NCBI GenBank assembly: GCA_017615755.1
Contig: JAFZZM010000007.1
Span: 1 to 60,984, forward strand
Source: Clostridiales bacterium
GTDB lineage: Bacteria > Bacillota > Clostridia > Saccharofermentanales > Saccharofermentanaceae
Direction of reading: 5' to 3'
DNA: 60,984 nt
Under the pieces are notes generated by a model that saw only the letters and a list, made by a program, of their open reading frames with translations, had not been told where the DNA came from and did no database searches. Below, piece by piece: positions 8,862-17,449 of the stretch. Each line of letters begins with the position of its first letter. Positions within the stretch are counted from its first letter, which is position 1. Both the position numbers and the translations under genes were made by a program.

Positions 8862-10100
8862 ATGGATATCAGATATGCAATCGGCGTTGTGAAATATGGT
8901 TTTGAAGAATATAAAAAGGCCGTGGAGAAACATGCGGATTTTGATATCAACGAAAAAGACATGTTTAATTGCACCCTGCTTCATAATGCAGTCTCTATGA
9001 AAAAATGGGATATTGCAAAAGACCTGATTAAGCGAGGTATTGATGTAACACCGCAGGATTATATGGGATGTACGGTATTGCATTATCTGTGTGCAAATAT
9101 GAATACGGATGTAGAGACAGTCGAGGCGGTTCTGAAGGCAGGCGGTGATCCGAATATCAAGAATAAGGAAGAGATAACACCCTTATACAGTATTGCCGGA
9201 AGAAACTGGAATATAAATACGGAAGCCCGCTATCAGATTTTAAAGTTGTTGATGGAACATGGGGGAGATAAAACACTACCCTGTACGAAGCACGGGGTAT
9301 CCTCGGAAGAAGTGGTGGAAACCCTTGGAGATCTGAAAGCGATTACTCTGCTGAACCAATATGCCCCGATCCGTCCGACGGTTGAAACTGAAGATCCGAA
9401 AATGCGATATCTGCCGATCTTGGATGAAATCAAGATCATGCTTAGGGAAAAGGAGATCACTGACGAAGAGATCTGGAAGAAGATTTCGGAGACGCCGGAG
9501 ATCATGAAAATCAGGGATAAGCGTTCTTCCAGTTTTCTTTTCCTGCTGACGATCCCGAGCGGGCGATTGAAATTGGCAAAGAAGCTTGCAGATAACGGAG
9601 CCGATGTTGATGAGAAGTCGACGCTTCCTTTCTTTAATGGAAACGCATTGAATGGAGCGACCACAACGGAGATGGCGGATTGGCTTCTTTCTCTGGGAGT
9701 AAAGGTGGAGAAGAACCTTGTTCGGGAACCGGAGAAAAGCACTACACCGTATGTGAATCCGGCAGTCAATGCCGCGAGCCGTAACGATGCCGGGATGATG
9801 CGCTACTGGCTGGCCAAAGAAAAAGAGCTCTTTGCCGATGAGCCGGAATACCTGGAAGAACTGTTTGAAAAAACGATCAGCGTAGCGGCGAAAGCTAATC
9901 AGAATACGCTGCTGGAGTTTATTATCCGGGATGAGGAACTTTATCCGTATCTGAAGAAAGATTACAGCGATGGAACCGGCTGGAATCCCAAAGTATCAGC
10001 GAAGCTTCGTAAGCAGTCATTGAAACTGATCGAAGCCGAAGAATTGAAACCGAAGGTAAGGGAACTGACCAAGATCTTAACGCAGCGAACTAAAGAGTAA
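8862..10100 (+). CDS. Ankyrin-repeat protein
   Basis: A 412-residue soluble protein. Residues about 25-150 hold ankyrin repeats (CTLLHNAVSMKKWDIAKDLI, CTVLHYLCANMN, TPLYSIAGRNW), and a second ankyrin-like block lies at about 225-330. The start is the ATG at 8862, eight bases after AAGGAGGG; a TTG at 8844 precedes that site. Residues about 180-412 are closely similar to the first 240 residues of the gene at 10698, for example in the NALN...WLLSLG...KVEKNL and EPEYLE segments, so a duplication has occurred. Ankyrin proteins bind other proteins; in this setting they may be immunity or decoy proteins. Confidence 0.75.
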   Translation: MDIRYAIGVVKYGFEEYKKAVEKHADFDINEKDMFNCTLLHNAVSMKKWDIAKDLIKRGIDVTPQDYMGCTVLHYLCANMNTDVETVEAVLKAGGDPNIKNKEEITPLYSIAGRNWNINTEARYQILKLLMEHGGDKTLPCTKHGVSSEEVVETLGDLKAITLLNQYAPIRPTVETEDPKMRYLPILDEIKIMLREKEITDEEIWKKISETPEIMKIRDKRSSSFLFLLTIPSGRLKLAKKLADNGADVDEKSTLPFFNGNALNGATTTEMADWLLSLGVKVEKNLVREPEKSTTPYVNPAVNAASRNDAGMMRYWLAKEKELFADEPEYLEELFEKTISVAAKANQNTLLEFIIRDEELYPYLKKDYSDGTGWNPKVSAKLRKQSLKLIEAEELKPKVRELTKILTQRTKE

Positions 10101-10141
10101 TCCCAAAGGTACCAATACATCCAAGGCGTAGGAGGAAAGAT

Positions 10142-10687
10142 ATGGAATCACGAAAAATAGTAGACCACATTCAATTGCTGTCGAACACCAGTTTTATAAA
10201 CTGGTTTGTGATGACCAGTTTTCCGGAAGGAATCGATGTGGAGGAAGATTCTTCTTTGAGCGAGATGCTTTCTTCCAGTCCTATAGATAAGGAGTGCATA
10301 CATCAGCTGACGCAGTATTACGATGGTGTTTTTGATGAATATGATGGATACGTAGAGTGTCCCAACGCGATCAGGCTTGATTTGAACGGAAATGAGTATG
10401 ATGTCGAGTTTCATCCCGGTGATACTGTGTATTACTTAAATGGTGAGCAATTGGGGTGTACCGGACCTGAGTATTTTACTAAGAAAATCCCGCTTGATCA
10501 GTTTAAGGAGTTCTCCCAAAACCTGTCTTCTAAAGAGAAACTTTTCTTACTGCCGATGTTAAAAGCAACCGCTGAAGAAAAAGAAGAAGTATTTCAGATC
10601 ATCGATGAGATCATGCAAAATTTCGAACTGTCAATCGAACCGGAACGATTAAGCAAATGTATCTGGGAAAGCGTTAGAGAGCGTTGA
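10142..10687 (+). CDS. Hypothetical protein, immunity-array member
   Basis: A 181-residue acidic soluble protein that I do not recognise with confidence. The N-terminal half is helical, the middle has strands around FHPGDTVYYLNGEQLGCTGPE, and the C-terminal half is helical. GTAGGAGGAAAGAT gives a strong ribosome binding site. It sits between the two related ankyrin genes, 41 bases after one and 10 before the next, so it was either present before the duplication or inserted between the copies. Confidence 0.5.
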   Translation: MESRKIVDHIQLLSNTSFINWFVMTSFPEGIDVEEDSSLSEMLSSSPIDKECIHQLTQYYDGVFDEYDGYVECPNAIRLDLNGNEYDVEFHPGDTVYYLNGEQLGCTGPEYFTKKIPLDQFKEFSQNLSSKEKLFLLPMLKATAEEKEEVFQIIDEIMQNFELSIEPERLSKCIWESVRER

Positions 10688-10697
10688 GGATAGAAAA

Positions 10698-11957
10698 ATG
10701 GATAATAAAAACATGGAAGAATTAGAAAAAGAGTACGTAAAGCTCATCATGGATATCAGACTGAATATGATCGCTGATGAATCCATTTCCGATGCTGAGA
10801 TCCAAAAGAAAATTGAGGAGACTCCGATAATTATCAAGCTTAAGGATAGGAGCAGTGGCACGAATCTGTTTATGCAGGCAGTTCTGTATGATCGCATGGA
10901 CCTGGCTAAGTATCTGGCAGAACAAGGCGCAGATATACATTATGAGTCGACCTCAGACTTGTTCTCAGGTAATGCTCTGAATAACGCCAGTACTCCTGAG
11001 ATGGCTGAATGGCTGTTATCTCTCGGACTCAAGATTGAGAAGAATCTCATCCAAAATATTTACGAACGCCCGGTACCATATGAAAATCCGGCATTGGTCA
11101 CGGCTCAGCATCAGCAGCCGGAGATGATGTGTTATTGGCTGAAGAAGGAAAAAGAACTGATTGCTGACGAGCCGGAATATCTGGAGAAACTCTTTTTTGA
11201 GACCGTCTCTGCGGCATCTTGCAGCAGTGGTAGTTATATGTTAACGCCTCTAATCAGCGATGATGATCTATATCCGTATCTTAAGCGCATTTATGCTGAG
11301 GGAGACACTTGGGATCTCAGCGAAACGATAAAACTGCAAAAACGCGGTTTGAAGGCAATTGAGGCTGAAGAGCTCCAGGAGCGCAAGAAGGAACTGACCA
11401 AAATCTTGAATCAGCGAGTGAAAGACCTCAAGAATCCGAATAAAGAGAAGCTTACCGGATACATCATTTCCGGCATAAAAGAGGTAAGTGCTTATGCAGC
11501 TGAAGAATATGCAAAGGAAGACATTTATATTCTCTCCATAGAGGCAAACAACAATAATACACCCAACGGAGAGTGCTCCATCGGGGTGTATGTAAACACA
11601 GAGGAGAATCATGCGAAAAACCTGGAGAACCCGGCAGATGACCCGTGGTATTACCGTTTCTGTGAGTATGAGTGGTATCCGTTAACAGAATCTTCTGAAT
11701 ACTTCAAAGAAGCGACGGAGTATCTTAATGGATTTAATGGAGCATATGAGAGAGATACCGTGTATAAATGCATCGTTGAAGCAGTGGTAAGACTTCGCAA
11801 GGAGGGGTTCTTTGACTCTGTATTTAAGAAGTTCGTGTTTATCTCCATCTGTGCTTCGGAGGTTTTCGATGAAGAAGAGATGATCAAGTTTGTTGTAAAG
11901 ATGAATGGTAAAGAGAACTGCAAAGACTACATTGAGAACATCGAAATGTTCTTTTAA
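10698..11957 (+). CDS. Ankyrin-like protein fused to a DUF4303-like domain
   Basis: A 419-residue protein with two parts. Residues 1 to about 245 repeat the second half of the ankyrin protein at 8862 (shared landmarks: SISDAEI/EITDEEI, SGNALNNAST, WLLSLG, ADEPEYLE, DLYPYLK, ELTKILNQR). Residues about 246-419 are absent from that protein and resemble DUF4303 proteins, an immunity-associated family: ECSIGVYVNTEENH, a YRFCEYEWYP element and a long C-terminal helix pair. It is best read as a fusion created by partial tandem duplication next to an existing DUF4303-type gene. Function inferred, not shown. Confidence 0.65.
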   Translation: MDNKNMEELEKEYVKLIMDIRLNMIADESISDAEIQKKIEETPIIIKLKDRSSGTNLFMQAVLYDRMDLAKYLAEQGADIHYESTSDLFSGNALNNASTPEMAEWLLSLGLKIEKNLIQNIYERPVPYENPALVTAQHQQPEMMCYWLKKEKELIADEPEYLEKLFFETVSAASCSSGSYMLTPLISDDDLYPYLKRIYAEGDTWDLSETIKLQKRGLKAIEAEELQERKKELTKILNQRVKDLKNPNKEKLTGYIISGIKEVSAYAAEEYAKEDIYILSIEANNNNTPNGECSIGVYVNTEENHAKNLENPADDPWYYRFCEYEWYPLTESSEYFKEATEYLNGFNGAYERDTVYKCIVEAVVRLRKEGFFDSVFKKFVFISICASEVFDEEEMIKFVVKMNGKENCKDYIENIEMFF

Positions 11958-11979
11958 TTGAATCAGAAAGGAATGAAGC

Positions 11980-12858
11980 ATGAAAGGTAGAGATATCCAG
12001 ACATCGAATAATGGAGAGTTCTTGCTTGTTGCTGAATTTGAGAAGAACATCGCCGCCTATGAAGTATCTACGCGCAAGAAACTGGGAGAGTATTCCACAC
12101 ACTATACTCTAGGGAAACGCATGTGCATCTCAAATAGCGGCAAACTCTTCGCGGCAGCTGCTTTTAGCCGGTTTGGAGTCTCTCTTTATGATGTTACGAG
12201 CGGAGATGTTCTCTGGACTAACAAAGGAATAAAAAAGATCGGATCGATATGCTTTTCTTCGGATGACAGCCACCTTATTGTTGTCAGCACGGATCGGGAG
12301 ATGTATACATTATCTCTGGAAGATGGAAGCGTGATAGAAAAAGAAGCCGGTGTGGATGATTTCTATCCAGGTAAAGATATTGAAGTCCGTCGGACCGGCT
12401 CGGGGAAATTGAAATGGAATGGTCTGCGGGTAGATCCGGAGAAGCGGATCTTGTGTCTGTGTTCAGGAAAAGATAAAGTATTTGGCTCGGTATTTAGAGG
12501 CGGCTTGCTGTGTTATTCCTCGGAAGGGAAACTGCTGTGGTCAGAAGAGAATAAACCGGAAGAGCACTACATTCATCTTGCCTATTGTTCAGAGTACGAT
12601 TATGTATTATGTTTCGGATTAAAGATTGGTGAGAAGCGAAAGAAACCGTATTTATTCCTTGACGTGTATGCTGCTAAAACCGGGGCGTTAGTGTACACAT
12701 CTGAGATTGGTACGATCGCGCACACTTATTCAGATTCGGAGCGTATCATTATTGATGTAACCGGAAAGGTATTTGAAGTAGGGAAGGACTCCTGTGTGGC
12801 GAGCAGTAGACGCTTTGATGTATCTTCTGCTTTTCGTAAAGCTCCGGTGAAAAAATAA
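11980..12858 (+). CDS. WD40/beta-propeller-like protein
   Basis: A 292-residue protein with recurring four-strand units, for example CISNSGKLFAAAAF followed by SLYDVTSGDVLW, and CFSSDDSHLIVVST followed by MYTLSLEDG. This spacing is that of WD40 or PQQ-type beta-propellers, although few canonical WD dipeptides are present. No signal peptide is visible, so it is cytoplasmic. AAAGGAATGAAGC precedes the ATG. It lies 22 bases behind the ankyrin-DUF4303 gene in the same run. A protein-binding role is likely, with unknown partner. Confidence 0.6.
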   Translation: MKGRDIQTSNNGEFLLVAEFEKNIAAYEVSTRKKLGEYSTHYTLGKRMCISNSGKLFAAAAFSRFGVSLYDVTSGDVLWTNKGIKKIGSICFSSDDSHLIVVSTDREMYTLSLEDGSVIEKEAGVDDFYPGKDIEVRRTGSGKLKWNGLRVDPEKRILCLCSGKDKVFGSVFRGGLLCYSSEGKLLWSEENKPEEHYIHLAYCSEYDYVLCFGLKIGEKRKKPYLFLDVYAAKTGALVYTSEIGTIAHTYSDSERIIIDVTGKVFEVGKDSCVASSRRFDVSSAFRKAPVKK

Positions 12859-12885
12859 TGGGAAGAATTTAGAGGTGTACAAAGT

Positions 12886-13536
12886 ATGAAGAATTGGGAC
12901 GAAGTAAAGAACAATAAGGAATTGCTTAAGAAGGCAGAAGCCCTGGTCGAGGAGGCTGCAGATTATTACGATGATATGCCGGATGAACTCTGTAAACAGC
13001 TCAATGAGATAACGGGAAACAACTGGGATCCGGGCGATTATGGGCAGTACTGTTTTGAGTGGTGGGAAGGTCCGTGGCATCTGAAGCAGGTTGTCTATGG
13101 ACTTTTCCATGACGGAGAAATGCCGGATACAAACGAATTTAATCTGCATATAGTTAAGACTACTGAAAAAATCGATATGCCTGGTTTGGAGATCCGTCAC
13201 GCTTTGTGTACGGGAAAGTTAGGTGAGGAATTCCGAAACAAGTTTGATGATCTTCCGGAAAAGGAAATCATAGATTGGTTTACTAATGTATTCTCCGGTT
13301 GGAGAAAGAAGTGTAAAGAAGATCCGGATAAGGTTTCATCTAAAAGAATCGAGTATGGTGAGATTACTTGCATATTCAGTTGTGAAGAGGATCTGGAATA
13401 TCCACTGGATAAGTTTGTAGGTGTTTCTGTCAGTCATGACCGTACAGCATTTGTCTGGGGAGAAGATCTAAGCGATGACGAGAAGAAAAAAATAAAGGAC
13501 TTCTTTCTCGGAATCGGGTGCACTTTTATCGATTAG
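12886..13536 (+). CDS. Hypothetical protein, immunity-array member
   Basis: A 216-residue acidic soluble protein, not recognised. It is rich in Trp and aromatic residues (FEWWEGPWHLKQVVYG, IDWFTNVFSGWRKK). The N-terminal 35 residues form a charged helix, and the C-terminal half alternates strands and helices. AGAGGTGTAC lies upstream of the ATG. It continues the same-strand run, 27 bases after the propeller gene. An immunity role is context only. Confidence 0.5.
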   Translation: MKNWDEVKNNKELLKKAEALVEEAADYYDDMPDELCKQLNEITGNNWDPGDYGQYCFEWWEGPWHLKQVVYGLFHDGEMPDTNEFNLHIVKTTEKIDMPGLEIRHALCTGKLGEEFRNKFDDLPEKEIIDWFTNVFSGWRKKCKEDPDKVSSKRIEYGEITCIFSCEEDLEYPLDKFVGVSVSHDRTAFVWGEDLSDDEKKKIKDFFLGIGCTFID

Positions 13537-13559
13537 TGATTGAGATTGGATGAGTAAAA

Positions 13560-14243
13560 ATGGCACTGTACGATATTGAAGAGGATTTTAATGGACGGAA
13601 AGTAATCATGCATTCCGATCCCGACCGGCTCGTATTCATAAATAGAAACAGGATCACGTGGGAGGACGGGGTCCCTTTAACGCTGGAAGAAATTGTCGAA
13701 TACCTTAAGTTTTATGGTCGAAAAGTGCGTGCTTTTTCCCCGGAAGAAAAGAAGCTCGTGGTCAGCTTTTTGGATGAGCAGGAGAGGTACTGGAACGGTT
13801 ATGGATTGTGCATCGATTTTGATGAGAACGGAGATCCGAAATATAAGATCGAGGACGGAAAAATCTATTCTTCCCGTATCCCGTGCATCTGTGAAGAAAT
13901 CGGCAGCAATCAGGTAGATGTTCTTACAAAGAATGACTATGATGCTTTCAAAGAACGGATCGTAAAAGACGGTGTATACACTCTCCTTGATAAGACATAT
14001 GACATGAGAAAAACGCCGTTTTACCAGTATAAGTGCAACCGCTGCGGAGATATCTGGCTGATGCCGCCTTATACGGATCATTTTTGGTGTAATAAACTCT
14101 CCATGATCAGTAAAAAGGCTCACGAAGCGTATCTGAGTCAACATCGGATAGACAAAGATTCCCGAAAAATGATTACATTGGTGACGCTACTGATTATCGT
14201 AATTCTTCTGGGCATCGTTCTTCTCGCTATATCACTGGCATAG
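13560..14243 (+). CDS. Putative tail-anchored protein with Cys-rich motif
   Basis: A 227-residue protein, not recognised. Residues about 160-180 hold YKCNRCGDIW and FWCNK, a possible metal site of three Cys plus a nearby His. The last 25 residues are one hydrophobic helix (TLVTLLIIVILLGIVLLAIS), so the protein is probably anchored in the membrane by its tail with the rest in the cytoplasm. It is the last gene of the immunity-type run. The start follows GATGAGTAAAA, a weak site. Confidence 0.5.
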   Translation: MALYDIEEDFNGRKVIMHSDPDRLVFINRNRITWEDGVPLTLEEIVEYLKFYGRKVRAFSPEEKKLVVSFLDEQERYWNGYGLCIDFDENGDPKYKIEDGKIYSSRIPCICEEIGSNQVDVLTKNDYDAFKERIVKDGVYTLLDKTYDMRKTPFYQYKCNRCGDIWLMPPYTDHFWCNKLSMISKKAHEAYLSQHRIDKDSRKMITLVTLLIIVILLGIVLLAISLA

Positions 14244-14330
14244 GGTTTATGGGATTGACCAAGATGGGTTATAATCAGAGGCAGGATCAGCAGTGACTGA
14301 ACAAAGCAAGGAAACGGAAGGAACTGACTA

Positions 14331-15059
14331 ATGGATTTTGAAAACAAAGTATACATCGTAACCGGGGCAGGTTCCGGTATGGGGAAGAGCTGTTGTGAGA
14401 AACTGCTTGAGAAAAAGGCATATGTCATCGGTATCGATATTCAGGACAGTTCGATCGAACATGATTCCTACAAGCACTATAAGGCCAATGTTCTTGACGA
14501 GGAAAGAATCAAAACGTGCGTAGAAGAAGTCGAGAAGACATATGGGCATATCGACGGACTGGTAAATGCTGCCGGAATCTTCGGAAACAACAAACCATTC
14601 TACGAATTGACCACAGAGGAATGGAACCGTGTCCTGTCCGTTAATACTACCGGTACTTTTATTGTATCCAAGGCAGCAGCTCCGGCGATGATCAAGAATA
14701 AGCGCGGCAAGATCGTGAATATCAGTTGTATCAGATCGACGATCTTCAAGAACAATATGGCTGACTATGCCGCGTCAAAAGGAGCGGTGGCTTCCATGAC
14801 TTCAGCGATGGCACTGGATCTTGCACCGCATAATATTCAAGTGAACAGCGTGGCTCCCGGATTTATCTATACCGGAATGACAGCGGCGTCTTTTGACATA
14901 CCGGAGGTGAAGGCCCAGTCCGAAGCCCTCATTCCGAACGGAAGGCTCGGAAAGCCCGAAGATATAGCCTCTGTAGTTCTTTTCCTTCTGTCGGATATGT
15001 CTGACTATGTGACAGGGGCCATGTTATTTGCAGACGGTGGATACCATATACAAAAGTAA
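14331..15059 (+). CDS. SDR family oxidoreductase, catalytic Ser replaced by Cys
   Basis: A 242-residue classical short-chain dehydrogenase/reductase. TGAGSGMG (residues 11-18) is the dinucleotide-binding turn, NAAG (79-82) the structural motif, and Tyr146 and Lys150 in YAASK the catalytic pair. The active-site serine, expected 13 residues before the Tyr, is Cys133 (VNISCIRS). VAPGFI and the C-terminal GAMLFADGG are as in FabG-like enzymes. It would use NAD(P)H on a hydroxyl or keto substrate, which is unknown. GGAAGGAACTGACTA precedes the ATG. It converges with the GNAT gene with one base between the stops. Confidence 0.85.
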   Translation: MDFENKVYIVTGAGSGMGKSCCEKLLEKKAYVIGIDIQDSSIEHDSYKHYKANVLDEERIKTCVEEVEKTYGHIDGLVNAAGIFGNNKPFYELTTEEWNRVLSVNTTGTFIVSKAAAPAMIKNKRGKIVNISCIRSTIFKNNMADYAASKGAVASMTSAMALDLAPHNIQVNSVAPGFIYTGMTAASFDIPEVKAQSEALIPNGRLGKPEDIASVVLFLLSDMSDYVTGAMLFADGGYHIQK

Positions 15060-15060
15060 G

Positions 15061-15474
15061 TCACAAGTACTTCACGAGGAAAATCTTGTTGAGTTTCGGT
15101 TCTCCCTTATTCTCTCTTATAAACTCGACCTGGAAACCATATTTCTTATAGAATTCCGGTGCCTGAAAAGCATAGGTGGAGAGGTTGATATTCTCTACGT
15201 TTTTCTCTCTGGCGTATTCTTCCACTTTCGAAAGAAGCTTCATTCCGATATGCTGTTTCCTGTATTTTTCGACAACGATCAGGTCTTGAACGTGGACTTC
15301 TTTGTAATAGGCCTTTCCGGTGATCACGCCAAGGACTTCCTCTCCTTCTTTCGCAAGAAAAGAGAATTCTTCGTAATTGCAGTGAACGCCGTTTTTCTCG
15401 GCATATTGCTCGAACTCTTTATCCAGTATCGTTCCAATCGTTTCGTCAACACTGACCACATTTTCAATCGTCAT
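15061..15474 (-). CDS. GNAT family N-acetyltransferase
   Basis: A 137-residue acetyl-CoA-dependent transferase. The V(x)DLIVVEKYRKQHIGMKLL segment is motif A of the GNAT fold, with the Q/RxxG(I/M)G-like loop for the CoA pyrophosphate, and APEFYKKYGFQ is the usual motif B ending. No membrane segment. On the plus strand the start lies at CAT 15472-15474, with a GGAGG site (plus-strand TCCTCC) just beyond. Substrate unknown. It is transcribed towards the SDR gene. Confidence 0.85.
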   Translation of the reverse strand: MTIENVVSVDETIGTILDKEFEQYAEKNGVHCNYEEFSFLAKEGEEVLGVITGKAYYKEVHVQDLIVVEKYRKQHIGMKLLSKVEEYAREKNVENINLSTYAFQAPEFYKKYGFQVEFIRENKGEPKLNKIFLVKYL

Positions 15475-15563
15475 GGTTTTTCCTCCGCAAAAGCACTTGG
15501 TTCCGTCATCATTCTACCACACATGCTTTTCTGTCTGTTCAACTGAAAGTATAATGGTACATC

Positions 15564-15756
15564 TTGCATAATGGTGAAACTTGTGAATATAATAGAAATC
15601 GAAGCAGGGTAATTAGTTATTCGCGTCCTGCATCCACGACGCCTTATGGCGAGGTTAATAATGATAAGAACCTTAGAATCTCATCATGAATGACAAATCG
15701 AACCACGGTAGTGCCGGAGGTTTAGTTTTTGTGTTCGTGAAAGGAGGTTCTTTTTT
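15564..15756 (+). promoter_or_regulatory. Promoter and possibly structured leader of the radical SAM gene
   Basis: TTGCAT at 15564-15569 and TATAAT at 15588-15593, 18 bases apart, make a plausible promoter. Transcription from about 15600 would give a leader of about 155 bases that can fold into several local stems: GCAGG (15604-15608) with CCTGC (15627-15631), GCC with GGC around TTAT (15641-15650), AGGTT (15652-15656) with AACCT (15669-15673), and AACC-CGG with CCG-GGTT (15701-15722). AAAGGAGG then precedes the ATG. No known riboswitch class was recognised. Structure is by eye. Confidence 0.45.
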
Positions 15757-16509
15757 ATGTCACACGAATACTTCAGAAACACAGATCGAATCGAATTCAT
15801 TGTCACGATGGCCTGCACCGGCCGGTGCAAACATTGCTCGGAGGGCGATCACATCAACTGTAAAGGGCACATTGACCCGGATGTGGCGGTAGATGCGATC
15901 CGCAAGATCTGTGCGAATTTTGCCATCCGCTCGCTCATGACTTTCGGCGGAGAGCCGCTTCTTTATCCGGAAGTGGTCTTCGCGATCCACCGAACGGCAA
16001 AGGAGATGGGGATCGAAAGACGGCAGCTGATCACAAATGGATTCTTCTCGAAGGATAAGGAGAGGATCGGAAAAGTCGTCCGCGATCTTGCCGAAAGCGG
16101 GGTCAATGAGATCCTTCTGTCGGTCGATGCTTTTCACCAGGAGACGATTCCACTGGAGCCCGTCAAGTACTTCGCAGAATGTGTGGTCGGAGCAGAAATA
16201 CAGGTGAAGCTTTCTCCCGCGTGGCTGGTGAGCCGGGAAGACAACAATCCGTACAATGTCAGGACAAGAGAGATCCTTGCGGAATTCGATGCGCTTGAGA
16301 TCCCGGTCGGCTCGGGAAACGTGATCTTCCCAAGTGGTAATGCATTAAAGTACCTGAAGGAATACTTGGATGAGAATGTCTCGGATCCGTATGAGGATGA
16401 TCCGGCAGACATCCGCTCCATCTCGTTTTCTGAAACCGGAGACGTCCTCGACGGGAATGTTTATGAGAAAGACATCCTGGAGATACTGGAAGAATATCAC
16501 CCGTTCTGA
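15757..16509 (+). CDS. Radical SAM domain protein
   Basis: A 250-residue enzyme. Cys20, Cys24 and Cys27 (ACTGRCKHCSEG) form the CxxxCxxC site for the 4Fe-4S cluster that cleaves S-adenosylmethionine. TFGGEPLLYP is the GGE motif that binds the SAM amino group, and LSVDAFH is a later barrel strand. The C-terminal part is short, with no extra Cys cluster such as a SPASM domain. Reaction unknown. A very strong AAAGGAGG site precedes the ATG. The amidohydrolase gene follows 69 bases later on the same strand and may share its pathway. Confidence 0.85.
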   Translation: MSHEYFRNTDRIEFIVTMACTGRCKHCSEGDHINCKGHIDPDVAVDAIRKICANFAIRSLMTFGGEPLLYPEVVFAIHRTAKEMGIERRQLITNGFFSKDKERIGKVVRDLAESGVNEILLSVDAFHQETIPLEPVKYFAECVVGAEIQVKLSPAWLVSREDNNPYNVRTREILAEFDALEIPVGSGNVIFPSGNALKYLKEYLDENVSDPYEDDPADIRSISFSETGDVLDGNVYEKDILEILEEYHPF

Positions 16510-16578
16510 AAAAAGAACATGTATGGTATACTACGCAGATGGTATTATTCTCTAAAAACACGTGAGGACCGAAAAGTC

Positions 16579-17388
16579 ATGTACAGGATATTTGATGCAC
16601 ACTGCCACATATACCCGGAATCCATTGCGCCAAAGGCTGTGGAGGGCATAAACCGGTTTTATGAAAACCTTCCTTTCGAGCCTTATGATGGTACTACGGG
16701 AACGCTTCTCTGCGTTGGCCGTCAAGCAGGGATCTCCCATTATGTAGTTCACTCGGTGGCAACCACGCCGCATCAGATATCCAGTATTAACCATTTTATT
16801 GCAAAAGAAGTGATGCTCTCGAGAGGAGCATTTACCGGTCTGGGAACACTTCACCCGGATTCAGAGCATCCGGAGCAGGACGTAAGTGAACTTGTGTCTT
16901 TGGGACTGAAAGGTGTGAAACTTCATCCGGATTTCCAGCGCTTCGAGGCTGACTCTGACAAAGCCATGCGCATATTTGCGCTCTGTGAGGAGGCAGATCT
17001 TCCGGTGCTGGTGCATACCGGAGACAAGCGTTTCGACTACTCCAATCCAAACCGGATCGCAAATGTGCTTCGGACATTTCCAAAACTGAAGTTCATAGGC
17101 GCGCACTTTGGTGGATGGAGTGTGTGGGATGACGCCGTCAGGCTTCTTTGCCGATTTGACAATATTGTCGTGGACACTTCTTCCACGTTCTATGCGTTAG
17201 GCTTTGAAAAGGGCAGGGAATTGATCAAGAAATGGGGTGTAGACAGAGTGATGTTTGGTGCGGATTATCCCATGTGGAAACCTCAATTGGACATCGATTG
17301 TCTCCTGAAAATGGAACTCACGGAAGACGAGTATCGCAAGATCTTCTGGGATAACGCGGCGCAGATCTTCGGGCTTGAGTCCGTGTAA
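16579..17388 (+). CDS. Amidohydrolase (TIM-barrel metal-dependent hydrolase)
   Basis: A 269-residue amidohydrolase-2-type protein. His8 and His10 (FDAHCHIYP) start the metal site, followed by VLVHTGDKRF, KFIGAHFGGW and MFGADYPMW, which supply the further His residues and the catalytic Asp. Relatives hydrolyse or decarboxylate small cyclic or amide substrates (ACMSD-like group). The ATG at 16579 is preferred because homologues begin just before the HxH motif; a start at 16519 would add 20 residues with a weaker site. GTATACT near 16536 might be a separate -10 box. Confidence 0.8.
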   Translation: MYRIFDAHCHIYPESIAPKAVEGINRFYENLPFEPYDGTTGTLLCVGRQAGISHYVVHSVATTPHQISSINHFIAKEVMLSRGAFTGLGTLHPDSEHPEQDVSELVSLGLKGVKLHPDFQRFEADSDKAMRIFALCEEADLPVLVHTGDKRFDYSNPNRIANVLRTFPKLKFIGAHFGGWSVWDDAVRLLCRFDNIVVDTSSTFYALGFEKGRELIKKWGVDRVMFGADYPMWKPQLDIDCLLKMELTEDEYRKIFWDNAAQIFGLESV

Positions 17389-17449
17389 TGATTGATTAAC
17401 GGCAACGGCAACGGCGAAGCACCTGAACGTAATCGCTAATAGAAAATAC

